NCBI GenBank assembly: GCA_910578275.1
Contig: CAJTPR010000001.1
Coordinates: forward strand, 62,001-126,000
Direction: 5' to 3'
DNA length: 64,000 nt
Origin: an uncultured Bacteroidales bacterium
Lineage (GTDB): Bacteria > Bacteroidota > Bacteroidia > Bacteroidales > P3
Shown piece after piece: positions 1 through 8,431 of this stretch (positions are counted from its first letter, which is position 1; each line of letters opens with the position of its first letter). The position numbers and the translations under genes are program-made. The notes under the pieces are model-generated. The model saw only the letters and a program-made list of their open reading frames with translations, ran no database searches and was not told the origin of the DNA.

Positions 1-1167
1 GCTTTCCTTGCTCATTTCCACCAAGTCGCTGGCCACCTGGCCGTTCCTGTTGCGCTCCAGGATGTCGAAAACCTGTTCGGCGGTAAGCTCGGCGTAGCTT
101 CCGGGGATTTCCACGTAAGCGTAGGTGAGGCGACGGCGCAGCGGGTCTATCTTGATGCAACGCGCCTCGCCTTTCTCGGTCTTAAGTATCGCCTTCTGGT
201 CGGGCATCGACTTCATCGCATCCGTATAGACCTCGTATTCGTAGTTCAGGCAGCATTTCAACTTGCTGCATTGGCCCGCCAGCTTCTGCGGGTTGAGCGA
301 CACCTGCTGCACGCGCGCGGCGTGGGTGCCCACCGAGGAGAAATTGTGCAGGAACGTCACGCAGCACAGTTCACGTCCGCAGGCTCCGATACCGCCAAGT
401 ATGCCCGATTCCTGCCGCGCGCCGATCTGGCGCATCTCGATGCGGAGCTTGAATTCCTCGGCATAGAGCTTGATGAGCTGCCGGAAGTCGACCCGGTCGT
501 CGGCCGTGTAATAGAAGATGGCCTTGGTATGGTCGCCCTGTATCTCCACGTTGTTGATCTTCATGCTCAAGCCGAGCTGGGCGGCCAATACCCGCGCCCT
601 GCGTTGCATTTCCTTCTCGGCCTGGATGGTCTCGGTCCATTTGTCCACGTCGTTCTGACGTGCCTTGCGGTAAATCTTGCGTATTTCGGGCGCGTCCTGC
701 CTGAGGTTGCGTTTTTTCAGTTGCAGGCGGACCAGTTCGCCTTGCAGGCAGATGACGCCGGTGTCGTGCCCGTTGGTGCTTTCCACCACCACGATGTCGC
801 CGGTACGGAAACTTTCGGGGGCTTCGTTTTCGGGCAGACGGAAAAAGTCCTTGTGCGTGTTCTTGAACCGCACCTGCACGACGGGAAAATCGCTTTGCGC
901 GCTCAACCCGGGAAACGAATCCGTCCACTGGCAGCTGTGCATCTGGGCGCAGCAGCCCATCTGAAGGTAGCGGTCGCGGGCAGTTTCTTCCAGCTTCGGC
1001 GCGTGCGACAGTCCGCGGCTGTTGTATATGTTCTCGTCCGTGGCGAGACGGGCGAATACTTCGTCTCTCGTTTCATCTTCGTTGCCCTCGTTTTCCCGGG
1101 GCGGCACGAAGTCGCGTTCCTCTTTCTGGTCGCGATATGAGGTCTTTCGCAATATGTCTTGATCCAT
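1..1167 (-). CDS. ricT: PSP1-domain protein, RicT/YaaT-like (3' end beyond window)
   Basis: The reading frame runs open from an ATG at 1167 to the left edge, giving 389 codons with no stop, so the C-terminus is missing. Cysteine-rich motifs seen are MGCCAQMHSC near residue 80, GGIGACGRELCC in the middle and KLKCCLNYEYEVY further on; this pattern belongs to the PSP1 family. In Bacillus the family member RicT (YaaT) forms an iron-sulfur complex with YlbF and YmcA that affects RNA processing and development; its role in Bacteroidota is not established. It lies 19 nt downstream of holB on the same strand, probably one operon. From the usual order in this phylum I would expect gldH just outside the window, but that is inference. 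Confidence 0.85.
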   Translation of the reverse strand, partial: MDQDILRKTSYRDQKEERDFVPPRENEGNEDETRDEVFARLATDENIYNSRGLSHAPKLEETARDRYLQMGCCAQMHSCQWTDSFPGLSAQSDFPVVQVRFKNTHKDFFRLPENEAPESFRTGDIVVVESTNGHDTGVICLQGELVRLQLKKRNLRQDAPEIRKIYRKARQNDVDKWTETIQAEKEMQRRARVLAAQLGLSMKINNVEIQGDHTKAIFYYTADDRVDFRQLIKLYAEEFKLRIEMRQIGARQESGILGGIGACGRELCCVTFLHNFSSVGTHAARVQQVSLNPQKLAGQCSKLKCCLNYEYEVYTDAMKSMPDQKAILKTEKGEARCIKIDPLRRRLTYAYVEIPGSYAELTAEQVFDILERNRNGQVASDLVEMSKES

Positions 1168-1186
1168 GTCTTGTTGTTTCAAAAGG

Positions 1187-2359
1187 TTATTTCTTGGCAG
1201 CCGCCATTACCCGGCAGAGCCGTATGCTCAGGTCGGTGAAAAGGGCCGGTATGTCGGCGTTGCGGCTTGCCTGGTAAATGGCACCGTTGAACAATTCGTA
1301 GTATTGCTCCACGTTGGAGGCGTTCACGAAGCGGGAGAAGTTCCGCCAGAACGTCTTTTCGTTTTCGCTTCCCGCGGTCCACCGGCCGCAATGGTTGCCC
1401 GTAAGCAGGCAGGCCCGTACCTCTTCGAGACAGTGCCGCAGGAACATCTTCAACGGTTCGCCTTTCCATTCCTTCATCCTTTCGCTGAAAGCCAGCAGGG
1501 CGGGCATGTCCACCTTGAAGCAAAGGCGCATCCAGTCGGCGAAACTCTCGTGGAAGTTCTTCCTCGCCTGGTCGTCGCCAAGAAGCGATCGGGCTTCCAC
1601 AAGGTTGCCCCGGCTTCGCACGGCCAATTCCCGTGCCGTTTCCATTTCCACGCCTTGCGCACGGAAAAAGGCTTCCATGTCGGCGTTCCCGATCCGCGGC
1701 ACCTTCACCATCTGGGTACGGCTCAGGATCGTAGGCAGGATGCGGTCGGGGTTTTCCGAAACGAGCAGGAATACGGTTTGCGGCTCAGGTTCTTCCAAGG
1801 TCTTGAGCAGGATGGGCGCGGTGACTTCCTCCAGCCTTTCGATAAGCCAGACCACCACGACGCGAAACGCGGCTTCGGCGGGTTTGAGGCTCAAGGTCTG
1901 CAGTATCTGCCGGCAGTCGCGCACGTTGATGATCGGCTGCCTTGTGCCTATATCCATGGCAGCCGTCCATTCGTCGAGGCTGAAGACACCCTTGTTTTCC
2001 AGCATCATGTCCCGCCACGAGCCGATGTAGTCGAGACTCCGGGAATCTTTCTTGACTCGATTTCCGTCGGCATTGTTGGGATAGACGAAATGCAGGTCGG
2101 GATGGGCCAGCTGACTGAATTTGATGCAGGACGGGCATTCTCCGCAGGAATCGGCCGGAAGGCCTCCCAAGTCCTCGTCCCGGGAAGCGCGTACCTTGTT
2201 CCGGCAGTTGATGTATCGGGCGTAGGCCACGGCAAGGGCGAGCTGGCCGCTGCCCTCCGCCCCCCAAAACAACTGGGCGTGCGGAACACGGCCGTTGTCC
2301 ACGGCGGAAATCAACTTTCCGATAAGGTCGCGTTGACCCGTGATGTCCCTGAAACGCAT
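1187..2359 (-). CDS. holB: DNA polymerase III subunit delta' (HolB)
   Basis: A 390-residue clamp-loader subunit that helps load the sliding clamp in the replisome. The N-terminus (RFRDITGQRDLIGKL) and following region are typical of delta'/DnaX-type AAA+ subunits. A zinc-binding module is visible as CGECPSC at residues 72-78 with another Cys at 52. The P-loop position reads GAEGSGQLALA (about residues 33-43): the Walker A lysine is replaced by Gln, so it should not hydrolyse ATP, as is known for E. coli delta'. The helix carrying FLLVSENPDRILPTILSR fits the sensor/arginine-finger region. The ATG at 2359 is followed directly by a good family N-terminus. A TAAATTTG box with TTTG upstream sits just 5' (2385-2416). 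Confidence 0.92.
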   Translation of the reverse strand: MRFRDITGQRDLIGKLISAVDNGRVPHAQLFWGAEGSGQLALAVAYARYINCRNKVRASRDEDLGGLPADSCGECPSCIKFSQLAHPDLHFVYPNNADGNRVKKDSRSLDYIGSWRDMMLENKGVFSLDEWTAAMDIGTRQPIINVRDCRQILQTLSLKPAEAAFRVVVVWLIERLEEVTAPILLKTLEEPEPQTVFLLVSENPDRILPTILSRTQMVKVPRIGNADMEAFFRAQGVEMETARELAVRSRGNLVEARSLLGDDQARKNFHESFADWMRLCFKVDMPALLAFSERMKEWKGEPLKMFLRHCLEEVRACLLTGNHCGRWTAGSENEKTFWRNFSRFVNASNVEQYYELFNGAIYQASRNADIPALFTDLSIRLCRVMAAAKK

Positions 2360-2384
2360 CTGTCAAATAAAAATCACAAACTTG

Positions 2385-2416
2385 CAAATTTAACGAAAAT
2401 GAGGCGTTATAGCAAA
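2385..2416 (-). promoter_or_regulatory. Promoter of holB-ricT
   Basis: On the minus strand, TTTG (2416-2413), 20 nt, then TAAATTTG (2392-2385). This matches the Bacteroidota primary-sigma consensus TTTG-N17-23-TAnnTTTG. Transcription would start near 2378, about 19 nt before the holB ATG. Confidence 0.75.
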
Positions 2417-2531
2417 AGTCGGACGGCATGGCCGGAAACGACCTGTCAAAAAAACATCGGGGAAAATCGTTTTGACAGGAATCGACACGGACGGCTGCAA
2501 AAATGTCAGCATTTGTCCCGCGTCGGCGATT

Positions 2532-2548
2532 CGGCACGCTTTGTGCCG
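2532..2548. repeat. Short inverted repeat upstream of groES
   Basis: CGGCAC (2532-2537), 5-nt spacer, GTGCCG (2543-2548). It lies about 70 nt before the groES ATG. No TAnnTTTG box and no CIRCE-type element (TTAGCACTC-N9-GAGTGCTAA) could be found in 2360-2614, so how groESL is controlled is not clear; this palindrome is the only obvious candidate. Confidence 0.35.
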
Positions 2549-2614
2549 TAGAAATGCCCCGCGTCCGCCGACCGGACGAAAAACAAAGAATAAGAAACCA
2601 TAAAATAATTTGTC

Positions 2615-2893
2615 ATGTCGAAACTTAAAATCAAACCCTTAGCCGATCGCGTATTGGTTGAACCCATGGAAGCCGAACAAAAGACCGCCGCAGGAATCAT
2701 CATTCCCGACACGGCCAAGGAAAAGCCCCAGCAGGGCGTGGTAGTAGCCGTAGGTCCCGGCAAGAAGGACGAGCCGATGAGCGTCAAGGCGGGCGACAAG
2801 ATCCTTTACGGCAAGTATTCCGGTTCCGAAATCAACATCGACGGCACCGGTTACCTGATCATGCGCGAAAGCGATATTTTCGCCATCCTTTAA
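2615..2893 (+). CDS. groES: Co-chaperonin GroES
   Basis: A 92-residue Cpn10 protein that forms the heptameric lid of the GroEL folding chamber in the cytoplasm. Family features are LKIKPLADRVLVEPMEAE at the N-terminus, a mobile loop with TAAGIIIPDTAKEKPQ, and the C-terminal segment VKAGDKILYGKYSGSEI. The start at 2615 gives the usual GroES length. groEL follows 42 nt downstream in the same direction, the standard bicistronic arrangement. Confidence 0.98.
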   Translation: MSKLKIKPLADRVLVEPMEAEQKTAAGIIIPDTAKEKPQQGVVVAVGPGKKDEPMSVKAGDKILYGKYSGSEINIDGTGYLIMRESDIFAIL

Positions 2894-2935
2894 TTCAATT
2901 CAACGATCGATTAACACTTAAAAGAGAAAAATATC

Positions 2936-4567
2936 ATGGCAGCAAAAGAAATTCTTTTTGACCAGGAAGCCAAGAACCGCCTCAAGAAAGGCGTGGACGC
3001 TTTGTGCGACGCCGTCAAGGTGACGCTGGGCCCCAAAGGCCGCAATGTCATCATCGACAGGAAATTCGGTGCGCCTCACGTGACCAAGGACGGCGTGAGC
3101 GTGGCCAAGGAAATAGAATTGAAGGACACCGTGGAGAACATGGGTGCCCAGATGGTGAAGGAAGTAGCCTCCAAGACCAACGACCTGGCCGGCGACGGAA
3201 CCACCACCGCCACGATCCTGGCGCAAGCCATCGTGCGCACGGGCTTGAAGAACGTTACCGCCGGTGCCAATCCCATGGACTTGAAGCGCGGCATCGACAA
3301 GGCCGTGGCCGAAGTGGTGGCCCAGATCAAGAAAATGAGCCGCAAGGTAGGCGACAGCGTTGAAAAGATAGAACAAGTGGCCACGATTTCCGCCAACAAC
3401 GACGGCAATATCGGCAAGTTGATCGCCGAAGCCATGCGTCAGGTGAAGAAAGAAGGCGTCATCACGATCGAAGAAGCCAAAGGCACCGAAACCAACGTGA
3501 AGGTGGTGGAAGGCATGCAGTTCGACCGCGGCTACATCTCGCCCTATTTCGTCACCGACACCGAGAAGATGGAAGCCGTCATGGAAAATCCCTTCGTGTT
3601 GCTCTACGACAAGAAGATTTCCGTGATGAAGGACTTCCTGCCCGTATTGGAAAAGACGGTCCAGACGGGACGTCCGTTGGTCGTGATCGCCGAAGACATC
3701 GACGGCGAAGCCTTGGCCACGTTGGTCGTGAACCGTTTGCGCGGCTCGCTCAAGATAGCCGCCGTGAAGGCTCCCGGCTTCGGCGACCGCCGCAAGGAAA
3801 TGATGGAAGACATCGCCACCCTGACCGGCGGCACCGTCATCTCCGAGGAAAAAGGCCTTAAGCTGGAAGACATCGACCTCACTTTCCTCGGTCAAGCCGA
3901 AAAGATCACCATCGACAAGGAAAACACCACGATCGTCAACGGCAAGGGCAAGAAATCCGACATTCAGGATCGTGTCAACATGATCAAGGCCCAGATCGAG
4001 AAGACCACTTCCGACTACGACCGCGAAAAGTTGCAGGAACGCTTGGCCAAGTTGGCCGGCGGGGTGGCCGTCATCTACGTGGGCGCCGCTTCCGAAGTGG
4101 AAATGAAAGAAAAGAAAGACCGTTTCGACGATGCCTTGCACGCCACGCGCGCCGCGGTGGAAGAAGGTATCGTGCCCGGCGGCGGGGTGGCCTATCTGCG
4201 CTGCATGACCGCCTTGGACAAGATGAAGGTTGACAACGACGACGAAAAGGTAGGCGTGGAAATCATCCGCCGCGCGTTGGAAGAACCGCTTCGTCAGATC
4301 GTGGCCAACGCCGGCCTGGACGGTTCGGTGATCGTGGACAAGGTAAAAGGCGGCAAGGACGACTACGGCTTCAACGCCCGCACCGAAACCTACGAAAACC
4401 TGCTGGCCACGGGCGTCATCGACCCCGCCAAGGTTACCCGCGTGGCTTTGGAAAACGCCGCTTCGATCGCCGGCATGTTGCTGACCACCGAATGCGTGTT
4501 GGCCGAAATCAAGGAAGACAAGCCCGCCGCCCCGGCCATGCCCGGCGGTATGGACGGAATGTATTGA
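2936..4567 (+). CDS. groEL: Chaperonin GroEL
   Basis: A 543-residue Cpn60 chaperonin, the usual length, which encloses and folds non-native proteins with GroES in an ATP-dependent cycle. Seen are the nucleotide-binding motif GDGTTTATILAQ, the equatorial-domain motif near the N-terminus (LKKGVDALCDAVKVTLGPKG), the apical-domain segment, and the GGM-type tail ending PGGMDGMY. It ends at a TGA at 4565-4567 and is followed by a strong hairpin terminator at 4591-4623. The antisense strand carries a long open frame here that is only a codon-bias shadow. Confidence 0.99.
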   Translation: MAAKEILFDQEAKNRLKKGVDALCDAVKVTLGPKGRNVIIDRKFGAPHVTKDGVSVAKEIELKDTVENMGAQMVKEVASKTNDLAGDGTTTATILAQAIVRTGLKNVTAGANPMDLKRGIDKAVAEVVAQIKKMSRKVGDSVEKIEQVATISANNDGNIGKLIAEAMRQVKKEGVITIEEAKGTETNVKVVEGMQFDRGYISPYFVTDTEKMEAVMENPFVLLYDKKISVMKDFLPVLEKTVQTGRPLVVIAEDIDGEALATLVVNRLRGSLKIAAVKAPGFGDRRKEMMEDIATLTGGTVISEEKGLKLEDIDLTFLGQAEKITIDKENTTIVNGKGKKSDIQDRVNMIKAQIEKTTSDYDREKLQERLAKLAGGVAVIYVGAASEVEMKEKKDRFDDALHATRAAVEEGIVPGGGVAYLRCMTALDKMKVDNDDEKVGVEIIRRALEEPLRQIVANAGLDGSVIVDKVKGGKDDYGFNARTETYENLLATGVIDPAKVTRVALENAASIAGMLLTTECVLAEIKEDKPAAPAMPGGMDGMY

Positions 4568-4590
4568 TATCCGCCCTCGGGGCATTCGGA

Positions 4591-4623
4591 GCCGGAGCCG
4601 CTTTTGCGACTCCGGCTTTTTTT
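4591..4623 (+). terminator. Intrinsic terminator after groEL
   Basis: GCCGGAG (4591-4597) pairs with CTCCGGC (4610-4616) around a 12-nt loop, followed at once by seven T residues (4617-4623). A textbook rho-independent terminator ending the groESL transcript. Confidence 0.9.
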
Positions 4624-4700
4624 GTCCGCTTGGTACGGATGTCAACGTGCGGATGTTGGTTTCTATTTCCCGGCGATGTTTTTTTTCGTCCGTTTTGGCG

Positions 4701-4708
4701 TACATTTG
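4701..4708 (+). promoter_or_regulatory. -7 promoter box, DUF6913-dapA
   Basis: TACATTTG at 4701-4708 matches TAnnTTTG. Initiation 5-8 nt downstream (about 4713-4716) would leave only a few bases before the ATG at 4719, so the mRNA may be nearly leaderless. No clear TTG is seen at the -33 position. Confidence 0.65.
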
Positions 4709-4718
4709 GCATTCCTAT

Positions 4719-5306
4719 ATGAAATGCAAGTTTATGGGCGAAAGCAAGTTCAAGTTATGGTTCTGGCAACGGAAAGTACGGAGCGTCCTGCGGCATGCCA
4801 CGGCCGCACGCAAGACCTCCGGGCTGTCCGACGCGTACAGGATAGGGATTTACCATGCTTTCAGGAACGCACAGGAAATGGAAAGCCTCCTCGGATTCGC
4901 CGCTCGACTGACGCAAGCCGGCAAGCGGGTCAAGGTGCTGACATACGTGCCGGCCAAAACCATGCCTCGCCCCGAAGCGCAAGAGGGCTTCGTTTCGTTC
5001 TTTTGCAAGCGTGACGTGGATTGGCGTTTCTTCCCGCGTCGGGAAATCAACCCGGGGCTGGAAGACTTCCTGACTGGCGACTATGACTTGTTGCTGGATT
5101 TCAGCGCGGAATTCCATTACACGGACGTGGCGGTCATGGCCATGTGCGACGCCTGCATGAAAGTAGGCAAGTTCACACCTTGGAACCTGAAAGTGAACGA
5201 CCTCTGCCTTGCGCCCGAAGCGGGAGAGAACCACGTGGAAGGTTTCATCAAGGCTTTGGAAACCTATATGCCGCTGTTCGACGGCGCGCAAAACCAAAAA
5301 AAGTAG
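4719..5306 (+). CDS. DUF6913-like hypothetical protein
   Basis: About 195 residues from the ATG at 4719; an alternative ATG is at 4734. Earlier in-frame codons exist but lie upstream of the promoter box at 4701. Charged N-terminus (KLWFWQRKVRSVL), then an alpha/beta-looking domain: YRIGIYHAFRNAQEMESLL, GKRVKVLTYVPAK, DYDLLLDFSAEFHYTDVAVM, and a C-terminal FIKALETYMPLFDG. This resembles the Bacteroidota-restricted DUF6913 family, whose function is unknown. It sits 4 nt upstream of dapA and is surely co-transcribed with it. No signal peptide is seen, so probably cytoplasmic. Confidence 0.8.
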   Translation: MKCKFMGESKFKLWFWQRKVRSVLRHATAARKTSGLSDAYRIGIYHAFRNAQEMESLLGFAARLTQAGKRVKVLTYVPAKTMPRPEAQEGFVSFFCKRDVDWRFFPRREINPGLEDFLTGDYDLLLDFSAEFHYTDVAVMAMCDACMKVGKFTPWNLKVNDLCLAPEAGENHVEGFIKALETYMPLFDGAQNQKK

Positions 5307-5310
5307 ATTT

Positions 5311-6198
5311 ATGTCTGGCAAGAAAATATTGAGCGGCGTGGGAACGGCCCTGGTGACCCCTTTCAAGAAAGACGGGCGTCATGTGGATTTCGACGCCTTG
5401 GAAAAGATAGTGGCGCACAGCATGGAAAACGGCGCGGATTTCCTGGTGGCGATGGGTACCACGGGCGAAAGCCCGACACTGGACGCGGAGGAAAGACGCC
5501 AGACGTGCCGCCTCGTCGCCACTTGTACGGCAGGCAAGATTCCCTTGGTGATGGGAATCGGCGGCAACAATACCGCCGCCGTGATCAGGAACCTGGAAGA
5601 AACCGACTTTTCGGGTTATTCGGCCATCCTTTCCGTCGCCCCTTTCTACAACAAGCCCGGCCAAAGAGGCTTATACGCCCATTTCAAGGCCGTGGCCGAA
5701 AATTCGCCGCTGCCGGTCATCATATACAACATTCCTTCACGCTGCGGAGCCAACGTGGAACCCGAGACGGTGGTGAAGCTTGCCAAGGAAGTGCCCAATG
5801 TCGCGGCAGTGAAGGAGGCTTCGGGCATGGTGGGCAAGATCGGCGAGATCTTGCGCGACCGGCCCGACGGTTTTGCCGTATTCAGCGGCGACGATTCGCT
5901 CACGTTGCCATTGGTGGCGATGGGGGCCGACGGCGTGATCAGTACGGCGGCCAATCTGATTCCCAAGCAAATGAAGTGTCTGGTCGAAAACGTCAAGAAA
6001 GGCCGCCTGGAGGAGGCGCAGGCCGTGAACGGACGCATCATGAACCTGCTCAAGCTGCTTTTTGAACAAGGCAATCCTCCCGGCATCAAGGCCGCGCTCC
6101 ATATCAAAGGATTCTGCGAAAACACGTTGCGCCTGCCTTTGGTCTCCGTCACGCGCAACCTCTACGCGCGCCTGGAAGAGGAATTGAAAGGATTATAA
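5311..6198 (+). CDS. dapA: 4-hydroxy-tetrahydrodipicolinate synthase
   Basis: 295 residues from the ATG at 5311. The enzyme condenses pyruvate with aspartate semialdehyde, the first committed step to lysine and meso-diaminopimelate. Family signatures seen: GTALVTPF at the N-terminus, MGTTGE (residues 48-53) for substrate binding, the catalytic Tyr in IIYNIPSR (Y139) and the Schiff-base Lys in AAVKEASG (K168). The frame stays open upstream, but that part overlaps the DUF6913-like gene in another frame and lacks homology. It is the second gene of a two-gene operon and converges on argS. Confidence 0.96.
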   Translation: MSGKKILSGVGTALVTPFKKDGRHVDFDALEKIVAHSMENGADFLVAMGTTGESPTLDAEERRQTCRLVATCTAGKIPLVMGIGGNNTAAVIRNLEETDFSGYSAILSVAPFYNKPGQRGLYAHFKAVAENSPLPVIIYNIPSRCGANVEPETVVKLAKEVPNVAAVKEASGMVGKIGEILRDRPDGFAVFSGDDSLTLPLVAMGADGVISTAANLIPKQMKCLVENVKKGRLEEAQAVNGRIMNLLKLLFEQGNPPGIKAALHIKGFCENTLRLPLVSVTRNLYARLEEELKGL

Positions 6199-6307
6199 GG
6201 CGGGAATCCCATTGCGAACATTCCGGGCATCGTCTCTCGTGCATGCCCCTTACCGGATTCTACCGTTTTCACATCGTCCCGGTGTCCGGAACGGAACGGT
6301 ATCATCC

Positions 6308-8113
6308 CTACATCTTTTCCGGGGCGGAAATGCCCAACAGGTCGAGGCCTTTCTTGATCGTGAGGCCTATCTGCTGCACCAAGGCCAGCCGGAAAGCCTT
6401 CAATCGCGCGTTTTCTTCCCGAAGCACGTTCGTGTCCTGATAGAAGCCGTTGAAGTCCTTGGCCAGGTCGTACAGGTAGTTGGCTATGAGCGCGGGGCTG
6501 TATTGTTCACCCGCCTGTTTCAACACGGAGGCGTAGGCCGAAAGATTCTGTATCAAACCCTTTTCCTTGCCCGAGATACGCAACCCTTCCGCCTCGTAGG
6601 GCACGGGACTGTCGGTCTGGAAGCCGCTCTTGCGCAAAAGCGAACGGATACGGGCGTGCGTGTACTGCAGGAACGGCCCGGTGTTGCCGTTGAAGTCGAT
6701 GGATTCCTTGGGGTTGAACAACATGTTCTTTACCGGATCCACTTTCAATATGAAGTATTTGAGCGCGCCCATGCCGAGTTCGAAATAGAGACGGCCGGAT
6801 TCCTCGCTGTTCTCGTCCGGGTTCGCGAGGCCTTTGGCCGCACGTATCTCTTCGCTCGTCTCGCGGGCGGTCTCGGTCATCTTCACGATCAGGTCGTCGG
6901 CATCCACCACCGTGCCTTCGCGCGATTTCATCTTGCCTTCGGGCAGTTCCACCATGCCGTAGGAAAGATGGGTTATCTTCTCGCCCCACGCGTAGCCCAA
7001 CCGGCGTAGTACGCGCTTGAGCACGTCGAAATGGTAGTTCTGCTCGTTCCCCACCACGTAAATGAGCTTTTCGGCATCGAAATCCTGTTGCCGCAGCCGT
7101 GCCGTACCGAGGTCTTGCGTCATATAGACCGAAGTGCCGTCCTTTCGTAACAGCAGTTTCTCGTCCAGTCCCTCCTGCCGCAGGTCGGCCCAGACCGAGC
7201 CGTCTTCCTTGCGCACGAGGACGCCCTTGTCGAGCCCTTCCTGCACCATGCTCTTGCCTAACAAGTAGGTATCCGACTCGTAATATACCTTGTCGAAGCC
7301 CACGCCCAACTGCTCGTAGGTGGCGTCGAAGCCCTCGTAGACCCAGCCGTTCATCTTCCGCCATAGCGCGCGAACCTGTTCGTCGCCGCTCTCCCATTTG
7401 CGCAGCATCGCCTGGGCTTCCTGCATCAGTCCGGTCCGGTTTTCGGCCTCCTCTTTCTTCAGCTCCTTGTTCGTTTCGAGGATCTTGTCGGTTTGTTCCT
7501 TGAGTTTGCTGCTGAACACCACGTAGTACTTGCCGACCAGATGGTCGCCCTTCATGCCGCTGCTCTGAGGCGTTTCGCCCTCGCCCCACTTGAGCCAGGC
7601 CAGCATCGACTTGCAGATATGGATGCCGCGGTCGTTCACCAGATTCACTTTCTTCACCGTGTAACCGTTGGCCTGCAATATCTTGCTCACCGACCAGCCC
7701 AGCAATATGTTGCGGATATGCCCCAAGTGCAAGGGCTTGTTGGTATTGGGCGAGGAGTATTCTATGACGACAGGCTTGCTCTCCTTTGCGGCAGGGGCGG
7801 CTTGGCGGCGCAACTGGTCAAGGTGTCTTACCCAGTATCCGTCGGCCACCGAGAGGTTCAGGAATCCCTTGACGGTATTGAACGCCGTCACTTCGGGACA
7901 ATTTTCTTGCAGGTAGGAACCGATGGCATGGCCCGTTTCCTCCGGACTTTTCCTTGAAGCCCTGACGAAAGGGAACACGACCAAGGTGAGGTCGCCCTCG
8001 AATTTCCTGTCGGTTTTCTGGAACGATATGTTCCCTTGTTCAACTTCAAGTCCGAACAACTGCTTGACGGCCTGAGCCGTAAGTTTTCCTAAGAGGTTTT
8101 CGATGGTTTCCAT
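6308..8113 (-). CDS. argS: Arginine--tRNA ligase
   Basis: 601 residues from the ATG at 8113. A class I synthetase that charges tRNA-Arg. Seen are the N-terminal additional domain, HLGH (residues 129-132) in place of HIGH within KPLHLGHIRNIL, the KMSKS equivalent in LPEGKMKSREGT, and a C-terminal alpha-helical anticodon-binding domain ending in APEKM. The frame is open for about 100 codons further upstream, but that part has no family similarity, so METIENLLGK is taken as the start. The gene is convergent with dapA (109-nt gap). Confidence 0.95.
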   Translation of the reverse strand: METIENLLGKLTAQAVKQLFGLEVEQGNISFQKTDRKFEGDLTLVVFPFVRASRKSPEETGHAIGSYLQENCPEVTAFNTVKGFLNLSVADGYWVRHLDQLRRQAAPAAKESKPVVIEYSSPNTNKPLHLGHIRNILLGWSVSKILQANGYTVKKVNLVNDRGIHICKSMLAWLKWGEGETPQSSGMKGDHLVGKYYVVFSSKLKEQTDKILETNKELKKEEAENRTGLMQEAQAMLRKWESGDEQVRALWRKMNGWVYEGFDATYEQLGVGFDKVYYESDTYLLGKSMVQEGLDKGVLVRKEDGSVWADLRQEGLDEKLLLRKDGTSVYMTQDLGTARLRQQDFDAEKLIYVVGNEQNYHFDVLKRVLRRLGYAWGEKITHLSYGMVELPEGKMKSREGTVVDADDLIVKMTETARETSEEIRAAKGLANPDENSEESGRLYFELGMGALKYFILKVDPVKNMLFNPKESIDFNGNTGPFLQYTHARIRSLLRKSGFQTDSPVPYEAEGLRISGKEKGLIQNLSAYASVLKQAGEQYSPALIANYLYDLAKDFNGFYQDTNVLREENARLKAFRLALVQQIGLTIKKGLDLLGISAPEKM

Positions 8114-8161
8114 GATGCAAGCCGGATAAGGTGATGTCCGGTCGAATTTCGACCAAACTTG

Positions 8162-8169
8162 CGAAAATA
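8162..8169 (-). promoter_or_regulatory. Possible -7 box of argS (variant TATTTTCG)
   Basis: On the minus strand TATTTTCG (8169-8162), one base off TAnnTTTG, about 49 nt upstream of the argS ATG. The same TAnnTTCG variant precedes ileS, atpB and the greA operon. No -33 element is visible. Confidence 0.4.
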
Positions 8170-8349
8170 CGAAGAATCTACGGATGTTCCGAATATCCGG
8201 CGCGGCCATGAAGAAACGATAGTTTCCCGAGATGACGGAAAAGCCTCCACACCATATCTGCCAGCCGGTCTGCATATCAACCGAATCGCTCCGCATCCCG
8301 CACGGGACGAGAATGACACATTCCCTGCCACCACCGGAAAGACACGGGT

Positions 8350-8395
8350 TCCATAAACAAAAGGAGAGGACATACCATAGGTACGTCCTCTCCTT
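8350..8395 (-). terminator. Intrinsic terminator of the 1479-residue secreted protein gene
   Basis: An 11-bp perfect stem, AAGGAGAGGAC (8361-8371) with GTCCTCTCCTT (8385-8395), read on the minus strand and followed by TTTTGTTT. It lies about 37 nt past the stop codon of the gene at 8432-12871. The rest of the 318-nt gap 8114-8431 holds the argS leader and promoter and no plausible gene. Confidence 0.8.
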
Positions 8396-8431
8396 CCCTA
8401 TGCACGACCCGGTGTATCGGGCCATGCGGTC

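Noticed and set aside
2360..2614. CIRCE or a standard promoter before groES
   Set aside because: No TTAGCACTC-type repeat and no TAnnTTTG box at a sensible distance; only a short palindrome at 2532-2548.
2918..4705. A 595-codon antisense frame across groEL
   Set aside because: GroEL is unmistakable; the antisense product is a His/Val/Phe-rich shadow without homology.
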